The notes under the pieces: model-generated
The model's input: the letters and a program-made list of their open reading frames with translations, nothing else
Told to the model about the DNA's origin: nothing
Database searches by the model: none
Part shown: one piece after another, positions 15,846-26,783 of the stretch
Layout: every line of letters starts with the position of its first letter
How positions within the stretch are numbered: position 1 is the first letter of the stretch
Assembly: GCF_001673535.1 (NCBI RefSeq)
Contig: NZ_LZLY01000036.1
Coordinates: 1-35,620 of the forward strand
DNA from: Mycobacterium sp. 1081908.1
GTDB lineage: Bacteria > Actinomycetota > Actinomycetes > Mycobacteriales > Mycobacteriaceae
Reading direction: 5' to 3'
Length of the DNA: 35,620 bases
Position numbers and translations under genes: made by a program

Positions 15846-16583
15846 CTAGCGGGCGGCCTTCTTGCGTTCGATGTCGGCCAGCGCGGCCGCCAGCTCCGCG
15901 CGCTGCGCGGCCGAGCTCTCCCAGGACAGCTGCCGGTTCTTGACCACCTTGGCCGGCGCGCCGACCGCGATCGAATAGTCGGGGACGACGCCGCGCACCA
16001 CGGCGTGCGAGCCCAGCACGCAGCCGCGCCCGACGGACGTGCCGCGCAGCACGGTGACCTTGACCCCGACCCAGGTATCGGGGCCGATCCGGACCGGGGA
16101 CTTGACGATGCCCTGATCCTTGATCGGCATGTTGATGTCGTCCATGCGATGGTCGAAATCGCAGACGTAGCACCAGTCGGCCATCAACACCGAGTCGCCG
16201 AGCTCGATGTCGAGATAGGTGTTGATGACGTTGTCGCGGCCCAACACCACCTTGTCGCCGAAGCGCAGCGAGCCCTCGTGCGCGCGGATGGTGTTCTTGT
16301 CCCCGATGTGCACCCAGCGGCCGATCTCCATCTCGGAGAGTTCCGGTGTCGCGTGGATCTCCACGCCCTTGCCCAGGAACACCATCCCGCGGGTGATGAT
16401 GTGCGGGTTGGCCAGCTTGAACTTCAGCAGCCGCCAGTAGCGCACCAGGTACCACGGGGTGTAGGCGCGGTTGGCCAGCACCCACTTCAGCGAGGCCAGC
16501 GTGAGGAACTTGGCCTGGCGAGGGTCCCGCAGGTTCGATCCACGCCAGCGGCGGTGAAGCGGAGCATTCCACATGCTCGTCAT
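15846..16583 (-). CDS. Left-handed beta-helix (hexapeptide repeat) acyltransferase, Rv3034c-like
   Basis: About 245 residues. After a helical N-terminal region (FLTLASLKWVLANRAYTPWYLVRYWRLLKFKL) come hexapeptide turns from NPHIITRGMVFLGKGVEI through IGRWVHIGDKNTIRAHEG and FGDKVVLGRDNVINTYLDIELGDSVLMA to WVGVKVTVLRGTSVGRGCVLGSHAVVRGVVPDYSIAVGAPAKVVK. The loop FDHRMDDI has the His typical of the catalytic position in this fold. It would O-acetylate or O-acylate a carbohydrate using acyl-CoA. Being near the methylglucose lipopolysaccharide genes, as in H37Rv, it is a candidate for acylating that polymer. ATG 16583 and ATG 16574 are both possible starts. Confidence 0.85.
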   Translation of the reverse strand: MTSMWNAPLHRRWRGSNLRDPRQAKFLTLASLKWVLANRAYTPWYLVRYWRLLKFKLANPHIITRGMVFLGKGVEIHATPELSEMEIGRWVHIGDKNTIRAHEGSLRFGDKVVLGRDNVINTYLDIELGDSVLMADWCYVCDFDHRMDDINMPIKDQGIVKSPVRIGPDTWVGVKVTVLRGTSVGRGCVLGSHAVVRGVVPDYSIAVGAPAKVVKNRQLSWESSAAQRAELAAALADIERKKAAR

Positions 16584-16670
16584 GGCCGGAAAGCCTATCG
16601 GAGCCGCCACGCGTTACCCTCACCTGGACTCGATCGCTGCCCGCTCACGTAAAGGATTTGGAAACCCGAG

Positions 16671-17993
16671 GTGCGTGCCCGACATCTCCTGCGAGGGCTT
16701 CGGCGTGCCTTGTGCGCGGCGGCTGCGGCCGCTCTGGCGGTCGGACTCGGCGGCTGCGGCAACACCGACTCGTGGGTGGACGCCTCGCCCGCGCAGGGCT
16801 GGCCGGCGCAATACGGCGACGCCGCCAACAGCAGCTACACCGCGACCGGCGGGGCCACCAAGCTTTCGCTGCAGTGGACCCGGTCGGTCAAGGGCAGCCT
16901 GGGGTCCGGCGCGGCGCTGAGCGCGCGCAGCTATCTCGCGCTGAACGCGCAGACCCCGGCCGGGTGTTCGCTGATGGAGTGGCAGGCCGACGACAACGGC
17001 CGCCAGCGCTGGTGTGTGCGGCTGGTCCAGGGCGGCGGCTTCGCCGGCCCGCTGTTCGACGGCTTCGACAACCTGTACGTCGGCCAGCCCGGCACCTTCT
17101 TGTCGTTTCCGGTGACCCAGTGGACGCGGTGGCGCCAGCCGGTGATCGGGATGCCCACCACCCCAAGGTTTCTGGGGCACGGCCAGCTGCTCGTCATCAC
17201 GCACCTGGGTCAGGTGCTGGTTTTCGACTCGCACCGCGGGGAGGTGGTCGGCAGCCCGCTCGATCTGGTGGAGGGCGTCGACCCCACCGACGCGACGCGC
17301 GGCTTGGCCGATTGCGCGCCCGCGCGGCCGGGCTGCCCGGTCGCCGCGGCGCCGGCCTTCTCACCGGCCAACGGGACCGCGGTGCTGGGTGTCTGGCAGC
17401 CGGGCGCTCCAGCCGCCGGGCTGGTCGGGCTGAAATACCACCCAGGCCAGACGCCGCTGATCACCCGGGACTGGGCCAGCGACGCCGTCGGCGGCGGTGT
17501 CATCGCCAGCCCGGTGCTGTCCGCCGACGGGTCGACCGTCTACGTCAACGGCCGCGACCAACGGCTGTGGGCCCTGCACGCCGCCGACGGGAAACCGAAA
17601 TGGTCTGCGCCGCTGGGCTTCTTGGCGCAGACGCCGCCCGCGGTCACCCCGCAGGGGCTGATCGTCTCGGGTGGCGGACCCGACACGCGGCTCGCGGCGT
17701 TCAAGGACGCCGGCGACCACGCCGACCCGGCCTGGCGCCGCGACGACGTCACGCCGCTGTCGTCGTCGAGCCTGGCCGGTGGCGGAGCCGGATACGCCGT
17801 CGTCGGCGGTCCACCCGCGGACGGCGCGCCCGGCATGTCGGTGCTGGTCTTCGACCCGGGCAACGGCCACACGCTGGGCAGCTATCCGCTTCCGGCGGCC
17901 AGTGGGTATCCCGTCGGGGTGTCCATCGGCAACGATCGCCGGGTGGTGGCCACCACCAGCGACGGCCAGGTCTACGGTTTCGGGCCGGCATGA
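16671..17993 (+). CDS. PQQ-type beta-propeller lipoprotein (Rv3035-like)
   Basis: A 440-residue exported protein. The N-terminus is arginine-rich then hydrophobic (LCAAAAAALAVGLGGCGN) with a VGLGGC lipobox. The mature part has repeated PQQ-like blades, for example VYVNGRDQRLWALHAADGKPKWSAPLG, AKPTTPRFLGHGQLLVITHLGQVLVFDS-type strands and VATTSDGQVYGFGPA at the C-terminus. Such propellers scaffold protein contacts at the membrane (as BamB does) and need not bind PQQ; no redox residues were recognised. It is translationally coupled (ATGA) to a small membrane protein, which suggests a shared envelope role. GTG 16671 has only a weak GGA ribosome site. Confidence 0.87.
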   Translation: MRARHLLRGLRRALCAAAAAALAVGLGGCGNTDSWVDASPAQGWPAQYGDAANSSYTATGGATKLSLQWTRSVKGSLGSGAALSARSYLALNAQTPAGCSLMEWQADDNGRQRWCVRLVQGGGFAGPLFDGFDNLYVGQPGTFLSFPVTQWTRWRQPVIGMPTTPRFLGHGQLLVITHLGQVLVFDSHRGEVVGSPLDLVEGVDPTDATRGLADCAPARPGCPVAAAPAFSPANGTAVLGVWQPGAPAAGLVGLKYHPGQTPLITRDWASDAVGGGVIASPVLSADGSTVYVNGRDQRLWALHAADGKPKWSAPLGFLAQTPPAVTPQGLIVSGGGPDTRLAAFKDAGDHADPAWRRDDVTPLSSSSLAGGGAGYAVVGGPPADGAPGMSVLVFDPGNGHTLGSYPLPAASGYPVGVSIGNDRRVVATTSDGQVYGFGPA

Positions 17994-18328
17994 GCACGCG
18001 CAGCCGCCCCGCGAACGTCGCCGCGACCGTCGTCCTGCTGATCGTCCACGGCTTCCTGCTGGCGGCGACGTATGTGCTGCTCGGCCTGTTCGTCATGGGG
18101 ACCGACCCGTGCGGGACCGTGAAGTGTGGCGATCCCGCCTGGATTGACCGCGCCATGATCCTCGGGATCTGGGGCGGCGCCGCCGTCCTGGTCGCCGACA
18201 TCGCGGTCGCCGTGTTCCTGCTGATCCGGCGCCGGACCGCCTTCTTCGTTCCGATCATCGGCTGCGTGGCGCAGATCGCGCTGACGATCGGCGCCGCGGC
18301 GATGGAGACGCTGGCCGGACCCGTCTAG
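17990..18328 (+). CDS. Small four-helix membrane protein coupled to the propeller lipoprotein
   Basis: A 112-residue hydrophobic protein starting MSTRSRPANVAATVVLLIVHG. Hydrophobic segments are near residues 10-37 (VAATVVLLIVHGFLLAATYVLLGLFVMG), 52-70 (MILGIWGGAAVLVADIAVAVFLL) and 85-107 (FFVPIIGCVAQIALTIGAAAM), probably three or four passes. A short outside loop TDPCGTVKCGDPAW has two cysteines that could form a disulfide. ATG 17990 overlaps the TGA of the lipoprotein by 4 bp. I do not recognise a named family; the pairing suggests it holds or works with the propeller protein in the membrane. Confidence 0.85.
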   Translation: MSTRSRPANVAATVVLLIVHGFLLAATYVLLGLFVMGTDPCGTVKCGDPAWIDRAMILGIWGGAAVLVADIAVAVFLLIRRRTAFFVPIIGCVAQIALTIGAAAMETLAGPV

Positions 18329-18419
18329 TCGATTGTGCGTGTACGGCGCGCACTTCGTCGGCGTGTCGCCGCCCTGGACTCACACGCAAAAGCCCAGAAA
18401 TCACAACGCGCGGGAGGGG

Positions 18420-19103
18420 CTAGATCGCGAGCGGCGGGATGGCGCTGCGGGGCACCTGCGCCTGGACCGGGCCGCCGAACGCCGGCAGCATCTCGCCCGG
18501 GGCGAAGTAGAAGATCAGTTGGTCGTCGGTGATGGCGAAGTTCTGATAGTGCGACGGGTCGAGCCCGGTCGACGGCAATATCACCGCACCCAAAGGGTTT
18601 TGCCGGTTCAGCTCGCGCTGCACGATCGGGAAGATGCTGTCCAGCGGCGTCGTGCCGGTCGGGAACAGGTTGTCGAAGGTGATGGGCTGCTTGGTCCCGA
18701 GGTTGTAGTTGAACGCCTTGTACCAGGTCGTCGGCCGCGAACCGCCCAGGTCCTGGAAGAACTTCAGCACCACGCTGCGGGTGTTGTGCGGCGGCTGGCC
18801 GGCGGTGTGTTGCTCGGTGGTGGCTTCCATCTGGTAGGGCTGGTCGCGGGTGCCGGAGCCCTGCGCGACGTTGAGGAACCCGTCGCGGTTCTGCGTGATG
18901 TAGTCGGCCAGCGCCTGCTCGTCGGGGTAGTCGGCAGGGAATGTCATGTTGAGCATGTAGGTGGGGCCGGTGGTGCGCACGTGACACAGCTGCCCGGCCT
19001 CGACGGCGCCACCCAGGCTGGCGCACGACGGCGGCTCGGCGGCCGCCGGCAAACCCAACATGACCGCGGCAGGCAGCGCCGCAGCAGCTATCAGGAAACG
19101 CAT
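18420..19103 (-). CDS. Secreted DUF3298/RsiV-like protein (TB22.2-like, Rv3036c)
   Basis: A 227-residue exported protein. The start MRFLIAAAALPAAVMLGLPAAAEPPS is a classical signal peptide with an AAA cleavage site near residue 22; a GAGGAC ribosome site precedes ATG 19103. An upstream in-frame extension reads as noncoding and was rejected. The mature domain has TWYKAFNYNLGTKQPITFDNLFPTGTTPLDSIFPIVQREL and DDQLIFYFAPGEMLPAFGGPVQAQVPRSAI, which is the DUF3298 pattern seen in RsiV-like proteins and in the MPT64/TB22.2 group of mycobacterial secreted antigens. No enzymatic function is established. It lies 58 bp downstream of the methyltransferase gene. Confidence 0.88.
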   Translation of the reverse strand: MRFLIAAAALPAAVMLGLPAAAEPPSCASLGGAVEAGQLCHVRTTGPTYMLNMTFPADYPDEQALADYITQNRDGFLNVAQGSGTRDQPYQMEATTEQHTAGQPPHNTRSVVLKFFQDLGGSRPTTWYKAFNYNLGTKQPITFDNLFPTGTTPLDSIFPIVQRELNRQNPLGAVILPSTGLDPSHYQNFAITDDQLIFYFAPGEMLPAFGGPVQAQVPRSAIPPLAI

Positions 19104-19161
19104 CGTCGAATTGTCCTCGCAGATCAAGGGCGGGGCGCCTACCAGGGGTGACCCCGCCAGC

Positions 19162-20352
19162 CTACCGGGACGCCCGGCAGACGAACGCCGTCGCACGGCC
19201 GGCGGCCCCGGCGCCGATGCGGGCGACGACCACCGACAGCGGCCGGTCACCGCGCGGCCGCAAACGCCGCCGCAGCGCGTCGGGGTCGACGCGCACGCCG
19301 CGCACCAGGATCTCGAGCGCCCCGCAGCCCAGCGCCGCCAGGGCCTGCCGCAACCGGCGCTCGTCGAACGGGAGCTGCTCGAGCACCTCGAACCCCCGCA
19401 CCCCCGCCGGCAGCCGATCCCCCGACAGGTAAGCGATGTCGGGGTCCAGTTGCCACAGCCCGTGACGGGCGCCGTAGTGGCGCACCAGCCCGGCGCGGAC
19501 CACCGCCCCGTCGGGATCGACGATCCACCGCCCGGCCGGCGCCACCGGGCACTCGTCCGGTTCGGCGTTGGTGATCTGTTCCCCGCGATCCAGCACGCTC
19601 GCCCGCCGGCGCACCCCCGGCCGCGATAGCCCGGCCGACCACAGACACGCCTCCCGGACCGATCCGCGATACGACGTCACCTCGATCTCACCGCCGAAAC
19701 CGAGGCGGCTCAGTTCATCGAAATCGATTCCGGGGCCGCACTTTACGACGACGTCCCGGCCGCGGTAGGTGTCCAGCACCGGGCCCAGGGCGGGTGCGTA
19801 GTCGTCGATGCGCAACCGCCGCCGGCCCCCGACGCGGCGCGCCGGGTCGACGAGGACCACCGCGTCGCGGGTCACCGGGCGCAGCGCGTCGGCGCGGCAC
19901 AGGTCGGCGTCCGCGCCCAGATTGTGGCGCGCCATCGCCAGGCGCACGGCGTCGATGTCGCTGCCCAGCGCCCGCACGCCCGCGCGGCGCAGCGCGGCCA
20001 GCTCCGTGCCGATCGAGCAGGTCGCGTCGTGCACCGGCATCCCGGCCTGCGCCAGCCGCCCGGCCCGGTGCAGGGCCACCGGCGCGGCGGTGGCCTGCTG
20101 CAGCGCCTCGTCGGTGAACAGCCAGCCGGAGACGTCCAGCTCCCCGAGCTTCTCGGCGGCGCGGCGGCGCAGCAGCGTCGTCTCCACCAGCACCGGCGCC
20201 CGGTCACCGAACCGGGCGCGCGCGGCCGCGATGTCCGCGACCCGCGTCGCGTCGGTCAGCTCGAATTGGGCGACGGCGGCCAGCGCCGCGGCGCCCGGTT
20301 CCGACCGCAGGTAGTCGACGTCGGCGCCGCTGAAGCGCAGCCCGTCGCTCAG
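19162..20352 (-). CDS. THUMP-like class I SAM-dependent methyltransferase (Rv3037c-like), probable CTG start
   Basis: About 396 residues with no ATG, GTG or TTG at the expected start. The coding frame begins around SDGLRFSGADVDYLRSEPG directly at the stop of the upstream gene, where CTG (20350-20352) overlaps that TGA as C-TGA, in the manner of ATGA overlaps elsewhere in this operon. The next GTG is inside the domain at about residue 54. Motif I is VHDATCSIGTELAALRRAG and a second acidic strand GSDIDAVRLAMARHN follows, then VVLVDPARR, a DPAR-type motif in place of the NPPY of nucleic-acid methyltransferases. This suggests an RNA or other methylation target, not proven. H37Rv Rv3037c is recalled as shorter, perhaps because its start was called internally. 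Confidence 0.82.
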   Translation of the reverse strand: MSDGLRFSGADVDYLRSEPGAAALAAVAQFELTDATRVADIAAARARFGDRAPVLVETTLLRRRAAEKLGELDVSGWLFTDEALQQATAAPVALHRAGRLAQAGMPVHDATCSIGTELAALRRAGVRALGSDIDAVRLAMARHNLGADADLCRADALRPVTRDAVVLVDPARRVGGRRRLRIDDYAPALGPVLDTYRGRDVVVKCGPGIDFDELSRLGFGGEIEVTSYRGSVREACLWSAGLSRPGVRRRASVLDRGEQITNAEPDECPVAPAGRWIVDPDGAVVRAGLVRHYGARHGLWQLDPDIAYLSGDRLPAGVRGFEVLEQLPFDERRLRQALAALGCGALEILVRGVRVDPDALRRRLRPRGDRPLSVVVARIGAGAAGRATAFVCRASR

Positions 20353-21323
20353 GAGGGTTTGACCCCGGTGACCATCACGTTGTAGAACCAGCCCTTCGGC
20401 ACCACGTGCCGCCACATGTTGGCGTCCACCCAGCTCAGCGTCTTCCAGCCGTTGAACGCGAATTTCGCCCAGCCCCAGCCCAGCCGCCCGGGCGGCACCG
20501 CGCACTCGAACGTGCGCAGCGGCCAGCCCAGCATCGCGGCGGTGAACTCGACGGTGGCGGTGCGGACGTCGATCGCGCCGGCGCCCTCCGCCATCCGCTC
20601 CAGGTCGCCCGGCGCGAAGGTGTGCAGGTCGACGAGGGCCTCCAGCGCCGCGGCGCGTGAGGACTCGTCCAGCTCGGCCTGCGGGCGCCGCCAGCCGCCC
20701 AGGCCCGGCAGCCGGGTGACGTTGGTGACGACCCGCCAGGTCAGCGTCGAGAGGGCGCGCGCGTACACCTCGCCGGCGTTGCTGGGCTCGCCGGCGAAGA
20801 CGAACCGGCCGCCCGGGCGCAGCACCCGGACCACCTCGCGCAATGACAGCTCGACATCGGGGATGTGGTGCAGCACCGCGTGGCCGACCACCAGGTCGAA
20901 GGTGTTGTCCTCGTACGGGATGCCCTCGGCGTCGGCGACCCGGCCGTCGATGTCCAGGCCCAGCGACTGGCCGTTGCGGGTGGCGACCTTGACCATGCCG
21001 GGCGACAGGTCGGTCACCGACCCCCGCCGCGCGACCCCGGACTGGATCAGGTTGAGCAGGAAAAAGCCCGTCCCGCAACCCAATTCGAGAGCCCGGTCGT
21101 AAGGCAACTCCCGAAGCACCTCGTCGGGCACGGTGGCGTCGAAGCAGTCCCGGGCGTACTCGACGCAGCGCTGGTCGTAGGAGATCGACCACTTCTCGTC
21201 GTAGTTCTCCGCCTCCCAGTCGTGGTAGAGCACCTGGGCCAGCTTGCTGTCGTGCCGCGCCGCCTCCACCTGTTCGGCGGTGGCATGCGGGTTGGGAACG
21301 GCGTCGGTCGAACTCGTCGTCAT
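20349..21323 (-). CDS. Class I SAM-dependent methyltransferase (Rv3038c-like)
   Basis: A 324-residue protein. Motif I RALELGCGTGFFLLNLIQSG lies at about 77-96, then VTDLSPGMVKVA, GRVADAEGIPYEDNTFDLVVGHAVLHHIPD and VLRPGGRFVFAGEPS give a UbiE/type-11 methyltransferase core. The N-terminal region HDSKLAQVLYHDWEAENYDEKWSISYDQRCVEYARDCF and the C-terminal ~100 residues are specific to the mycobacterial group. The substrate is not evident; lipid or quinone-like small molecules are common for this fold. ATG 21323 follows echA17 by 10 bp in the ctaD-led operon. Confidence 0.88.
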   Translation of the reverse strand: MTTSSTDAVPNPHATAEQVEAARHDSKLAQVLYHDWEAENYDEKWSISYDQRCVEYARDCFDATVPDEVLRELPYDRALELGCGTGFFLLNLIQSGVARRGSVTDLSPGMVKVATRNGQSLGLDIDGRVADAEGIPYEDNTFDLVVGHAVLHHIPDVELSLREVVRVLRPGGRFVFAGEPSNAGEVYARALSTLTWRVVTNVTRLPGLGGWRRPQAELDESSRAAALEALVDLHTFAPGDLERMAEGAGAIDVRTATVEFTAAMLGWPLRTFECAVPPGRLGWGWAKFAFNGWKTLSWVDANMWRHVVPKGWFYNVMVTGVKPS

Positions 21324-21333
21324 GCAGGGCAGC

Positions 21334-22017
21334 CTAATCGGCGTCCGGTGACCGATCGAAAACGGCGTTGATTCTGGCCTTGGCGGCGGCCAGCGCCTGC
21401 GCCGGCCCGTCGAGGAAGCGGCGCGCCCATGCCGCCGCGGCGTCGTAGACGTCGTCGGGGGCCACCATCTCGTCGATCAGGCCCAGGGCCAGCGCCTCCT
21501 CGGCGTCCACGAAGCGCCCGCTGAACACCAGCTCCTTGGCCCGGCTCGCGCCGGTGACGCGGGTCAGCCGGGCCGTCGCCCCGCCGCCGGGGACCCGGCC
21601 GGCCAGGATCTCGGTGGCGCCGAACTTGACGTTGTCGCCGCTGACCCGCCAGTCGGCGGCCAGGGCCAGCGTCAGGCCGGCGCCCAGCGCGTACCCGGTG
21701 ATCGCGGCGACCGTCGGCTTGGGGAGCGCCGCCACGGCGTCGACGGCCGCACGGCGCACCCGGTCCGCGGCCTCGGCCTCCTCCGCGGTCAGCGTTTCCA
21801 GCTCGGGCGCGTCATCGCCGGCGGAGAAGATCTCGTGGCCGCCGAACAGGATCACGGCGGCGACGTCGTCACGGCGCCCCAGCTCGTCGGCCGCGGACAC
21901 GATCTCGCGGTAGACCTGCCGGGTCATCGCGTTGGTGGGAGGCCGCGACAGCAGCAACATGGCCAGGCCGGCGTCGCGCGACCCGTCGCTGACCACGACG
22001 CTGACGAATTCCCTCAA
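21334..22017 (-). CDS. echA17: Enoyl-CoA hydratase/isomerase family protein EchA17
   Basis: A 227-residue crotonase-fold protein. The oxyanion-hole segments are [18 protein letters not shown] and [21 protein letters not shown]. In bovine/rat hydratase terms the second catalytic Glu is kept ([15 protein letters not shown]) but the first, normally in GGGCELA, is Thr (GAGLTLA). Hydration chemistry may therefore be altered, although this is the family state in EchA17. TTG 22017 gives the family start [13 protein letters not shown] and overlaps the Nudix TGA (TTGA). The C-terminus stops at [15 protein letters not shown], about 27 residues shorter than the H37Rv protein as I recall it, lacking the final trimer helix extension. 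Confidence 0.9.
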   Translation of the reverse strand: MREFVSVVVSDGSRDAGLAMLLLSRPPTNAMTRQVYREIVSAADELGRRDDVAAVILFGGHEIFSAGDDAPELETLTAEEAEAADRVRRAAVDAVAALPKPTVAAITGYALGAGLTLALAADWRVSGDNVKFGATEILAGRVPGGGATARLTRVTGASRAKELVFSGRFVDAEEALALGLIDEMVAPDDVYDAAAAWARRFLDGPAQALAAAKARINAVFDRSPDAD

Positions 22018-22835
22018 TGCCGCCACCCCATGCCGCCCGCCTCGCGGGCCTGGTGGTAGCGGTCGGAGTCGAAGAATTCGAAAATCCAGTTGTCGCCCTG
22101 GATTTCGAGGTGCGGCTGCACCGTGACGATCTGGCGCTCGACGGCCAGCACGTCGGCGACCGTGCGACCGGCCAGCGAGTCCAGCTGCGTCCAGGTCGGC
22201 GGCAGCAGGAAGCAGCGGCCCGAGGCGAAGTCGTCGATGGCCGCCTGCGGCGTCGTCCAGCCCGCGCGGTCGGACTCGGTGTTCTGCCCGTCGGCCCGCT
22301 GCCCCGCCGGCAGGGCCCCCACAAAGAAGTAGGTGTCGTAGCGGCGGGTGCGCTCGGCCTCCGGGGTGACCCAGTTGGCCCACGGCCGCAGCAGGTCGGA
22401 GCGCAGCTCCAGGTTTTCGCGGCGCAGGAAGTCCGCGAAGGACAGCGTCCCGTCGGCCAGCGCGCGGCGCGCGTCGGCGTACACCGAGGCGTCGCCCACG
22501 ATGCCGTCGGGGTCGCCGGCCGGTCCCGCGAACAGCACCCCCGACTCCTCGAACGTCTCCCGGGCCGCGGCGCAGACCAGCGCCTCGGCCAGGTCGGGTT
22601 CGATGCCGAACCGCTGCGCCCACCACTGCGGCGGCGGCCCCGCCCACGCGATGTCGGCGTTGCGGTCGCGGTCGTCGACGCCGCCGCCGGGGAACACCAT
22701 CGTCCCCGCGGCGAACTCCATCCGGGCGTGCCGGCGCATCAGGAACACCGCCAGCCCGCCGGGCGCGTCGCGGACCAGCATCACGGTCGCTGCGGGCCTG
22801 GGGACCAGGGGTGGCGGATCCTGCGGTGTGCTCAT
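22014..22835 (-). CDS. Nudix hydrolase, NUDT7/NUDT19-like (Rv3040c-like)
   Basis: A 273-residue Nudix-fold protein. The start is [47 protein letters not shown], and about 35 residues later comes [14 protein letters not shown], the REx2EExG half of the Nudix box. The long insertion between GGGVDD and RETFEE is the arrangement of NUDT7/NUDT19 proteins, which cleave CoA and acyl-CoA diesters. That function fits its place between an enoyl-CoA hydratase and an ABC ATPase but is inferred. ATG 22835 overlaps the ABC gene stop (ATGA). The metal-binding glutamates appear intact. Confidence 0.9.
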   Translation of the reverse strand: MSTPQDPPPLVPRPAATVMLVRDAPGGLAVFLMRRHARMEFAAGTMVFPGGGVDDRDRNADIAWAGPPPQWWAQRFGIEPDLAEALVCAAARETFEESGVLFAGPAGDPDGIVGDASVYADARRALADGTLSFADFLRRENLELRSDLLRPWANWVTPEAERTRRYDTYFFVGALPAGQRADGQNTESDRAGWTTPQAAIDDFASGRCFLLPPTWTQLDSLAGRTVADVLAVERQIVTVQPHLEIQGDNWIFEFFDSDRYHQAREAGGMGWRH

Positions 22836-23703
22836 AGCTGCCTCCGGTGGGCCGCGCGGGTGCGAACTCGGCGGGCGAAATAGCGCCCGTCGACGACGTC
22901 CAGGGCGATCGACTGGCCGAACGCCGCGGACAGGTTCTCGGCGGTCAGCACGTCGGGCAGCAAACCCGCGGCGACCACCCGGGCCTCCGACAGCAGCATG
23001 CAGTGGCTGAAGCCGGGCGGCACCTCCTCGACGTGGTGGGTGACCAGCACCAGCGCGGGCGCGTCGGGGTCCGCGGCCAGGTCGGCCAGCCGGGCCACCA
23101 GCTCCTCGCGGCCGCCCAGGTCCAGGCCGGCGGCCGGCTCGTCGAGCAGCAGCAGCTCCGGGTCCGTCATCAGCGCGCGGGCGATCAGCACCCGCTTGCG
23201 CTCCCCCTCGGACAGGGTCCCGTAGGTGCGGTCCGCGAGGTGCTCGGCGCCAAGGCTTTCCAGCATGTCGATCGCCCGGCGGTAGTCGACGTCCTCGTAG
23301 CGCTCGCGCCATCGACCCAACACCGCGTAGCCCGCCGACACGACGAGGTCGCGCACCACTTCGTCGGTGGGGATCCGCTGCGCCAGTGCCGAGGAACTCA
23401 GCCCGATCCGCGACCGCAACTCCGATACGTCGACCCGGCCCAGCCGCTCGCCGAGCACGAACGCCACGCCCGACGACGGGTGCTCGCTGGCGGCGGCGAT
23501 GCGCAGCAACGACGTCTTGCCGGCGCCGTTGGGCCCGATGATCACCCAGCGCTCGTCGAGTTCCACCGCCCAGTCCAGCGGCCCGACCAGGACGCGTCCG
23601 CCACGGTGCAGCGACACGTCCCTGAAGTCGATCAGCAGATCGGGGTCGGCTGCCTCACTTCCGGTTTCGGGCACCCGCCCATCGTGCCGTACCGCGATCG
23701 CCA

Positions 23704-23704
<1 letters not shown>
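22832..23704 (-). CDS. ABC transporter ATP-binding protein (Rv3041c-like)
   Basis: A single ATPase domain of up to 290 residues. Walker A is GPNGAGKTS, the signature is LSEGERKR, Walker [13 protein letters not shown], and the switch His is in [10 protein letters not shown]. The topology and HHVEE ending resemble YlmA/ModF-type or molybdate/metal-family ATPases. No membrane partner gene is adjacent, so it may work with a distant permease or act as a non-transport ABC protein. GTG 23704 overlaps the serB2 stop; GTG 23674 ([12 protein letters not shown]), with a GATGGGCGG leader, is an equally good start. Confidence 0.9.
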
Positions 23705-24954
<1,250 letters not shown>

Positions 24955-26715
24955 CTACTGCTCAGCAGTGGAGCGATCCGCTTCGGTGCGCGGCCCGAAT
25001 CCCTTCGGCGACTCCAGCGCCGTGGCGTGCCGGCCCACGTGCGCCTCGGCGCGCAGCCGCTCCACCATGTGCGGATAGTGCAGCTCGAATGCCGGGCGCT
25101 CCGAACGGATCCGGGGCAGCTCGGTGAAGTTGTGCCGCGGCGGCGGGCAGCTGGTCGCCCACTCCAGCGAGTTGCCGTAGCCCCACGGGTCGTCGACGGT
25201 CACGACCTCGCCGTAGCGCCAGCTCTTGAACACGTTCCACACGAACGGGAACATCGACGCGCCCAGGATGAAGGCGCCGATCGTCGAGACGATGTTGTAC
25301 GACTGGAAGCCATCGGTGGGCAGGTAGTCGGCGTAGCGGCGCGGCATACCCAAATCGCCCACCCAGTGCTGCACCAGGAACGTGACGTGGAAGCCGATGA
25401 ACGTCAACCAGAAGTGCAGCTTGCCCAGCCGCTCGTCCAGCAGCCGCCCGGTCATCTTCGGGAACCAGAAGTAGATGCCGGCGAAGGTTGAGAACACGAT
25501 GGTGCCGAACAGCACGTAGTGGAAGTGCGCGACGACGAAATAGGTGTCGGTCACGTGGAAGTCCAGCGGCGGGCTGGCCAGCAGCACGCCGGTCAGGCCA
25601 CCCAGCAGGAAGGTCACCGCGAAGCCGACCGAGAACAGCATCGGCGTCTCGAACGTCAACTGGCCCTTCCACATCGTGCCGATCCAGTTGAAGAACTTGA
25701 TCCCGGTCGGCACGGCGATCAAATACGTCATGAACGAAAAGAACGGCAGCAGAACGGCTCCGGTGGCGAACATGTGGTGCGCCCACACCGCCACCGACAG
25801 CGCGGCGATCGACAGCGTCGCGTACACCAGCGTGGTGTAGCCGAAGATCGGCTTGCGCGAGAACACCGGGAAGATCTCCGAGACGATCCCGAAGAACGGC
25901 AGCGCGATGATGTACACCTCGGGGTGGCCGAAGAACCAGAACAGGTGCTGCCACAACAGGACTCCGCCGTTGGCCGCGTCGTAGACGTGCGCCCCCAGGT
26001 GGCGGTCGGCGGCCAGGCCGAACAGCGCCGCGGTGAGCAACGGGAACGCGATCAGCACCAGGATCGACGTCACCAGGATGTTCCAGGTGAAGATCGGCAT
26101 CCGGAACATCGTCATCCCGGGCGCGCGCATGCAGACCACGGTGGTGATCATGTTCACCGCGCCCAGGATGGTCCCCAGACCCGCGACGATCAGGCCCATG
26201 ATCCACAGGTCGCCGCCGGGGCCGGGCGAGTGGATGGCGTCGGTCAACGGGGTGTACGCGGTCCAGCCGAAGTCGGCCGCGCCGCCCGGGGTGATGAAGC
26301 CGGCCGCCCCCATCGTGGCGCCGAACAGGAACAGCCAGAACGAGAACGCGTTCAGCCGCGGGAAGGCGACGTCCGGCGCGCCGATCTGCAGCGGCAGCAC
26401 CAGGTTCGCGAACCCGAACACGATCGGCGTCGCATAGAACAGCAACATGATCGTGCCGTGCATGGTGAACAGCTGGTTGAACTGTTCGTTTGACAGGAAC
26501 TGCAGCCCGGGCGCGGCCAGCTCGGTGCGCATGAGCAGCGCCAGCAGCCCGCCCAGGAAGAAGAAGATGAAGCAGGCGACGCAGTACATGATGCCGATCA
26601 TCTTGTGATCGGTGGTGGTGATCAGCTTGTAGACAAGGTTCCCTTTGGGACCGGTCCGGGCCGGGTACGGACGGACGGCCTCGAGTTCTCCCAGCGGGGG
26701 GGCTTCGGCTGTCAA
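24955..26715 (-). CDS. ctaD: Cytochrome c oxidase (aa3) subunit I
   Basis: A 586-residue integral membrane protein with twelve helices, the catalytic heme-copper subunit of the bc1-aa3 terminal oxidase that reduces oxygen and pumps protons. [12 protein letters not shown] carries a low-spin heme histidine, [17 protein letters not shown] has the CuB His and the cross-linked His-Tyr motif, WAHHMFATG the CuB histidines, and [12 protein letters not shown] the heme a/a3 ligands. The TTG start at 26715 is chosen because GGAGGAG lies six bases before it and the family begins [13 protein letters not shown]; a TTG at 26727 lies inside the ribosome site region. The gene leads a run of minus-strand genes. 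Confidence 0.97.
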   Translation of the reverse strand: MTAEAPPLGELEAVRPYPARTGPKGNLVYKLITTTDHKMIGIMYCVACFIFFFLGGLLALLMRTELAAPGLQFLSNEQFNQLFTMHGTIMLLFYATPIVFGFANLVLPLQIGAPDVAFPRLNAFSFWLFLFGATMGAAGFITPGGAADFGWTAYTPLTDAIHSPGPGGDLWIMGLIVAGLGTILGAVNMITTVVCMRAPGMTMFRMPIFTWNILVTSILVLIAFPLLTAALFGLAADRHLGAHVYDAANGGVLLWQHLFWFFGHPEVYIIALPFFGIVSEIFPVFSRKPIFGYTTLVYATLSIAALSVAVWAHHMFATGAVLLPFFSFMTYLIAVPTGIKFFNWIGTMWKGQLTFETPMLFSVGFAVTFLLGGLTGVLLASPPLDFHVTDTYFVVAHFHYVLFGTIVFSTFAGIYFWFPKMTGRLLDERLGKLHFWLTFIGFHVTFLVQHWVGDLGMPRRYADYLPTDGFQSYNIVSTIGAFILGASMFPFVWNVFKSWRYGEVVTVDDPWGYGNSLEWATSCPPPRHNFTELPRIRSERPAFELHYPHMVERLRAEAHVGRHATALESPKGFGPRTEADRSTAEQ

Positions 26716-26783
26716 GAGCTCCTCCAAACATCGTCGGACAGGGCCCGAACCCAGTATTGACTCCGAATCTTAGCCCCCGAAGA

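Noticed and set aside
18329..18419. Possible small RNA or terminator between the convergent genes
   Set aside because: No clear hairpin with T-tract was found; nothing supportable in these 91 bases.
24962..26731. A second minus-strand open frame of about 589 codons over ctaD
   Set aside because: It is a shifted frame of ctaD, with arginine-rich low-complexity translation; the true frame has all heme and copper ligands.
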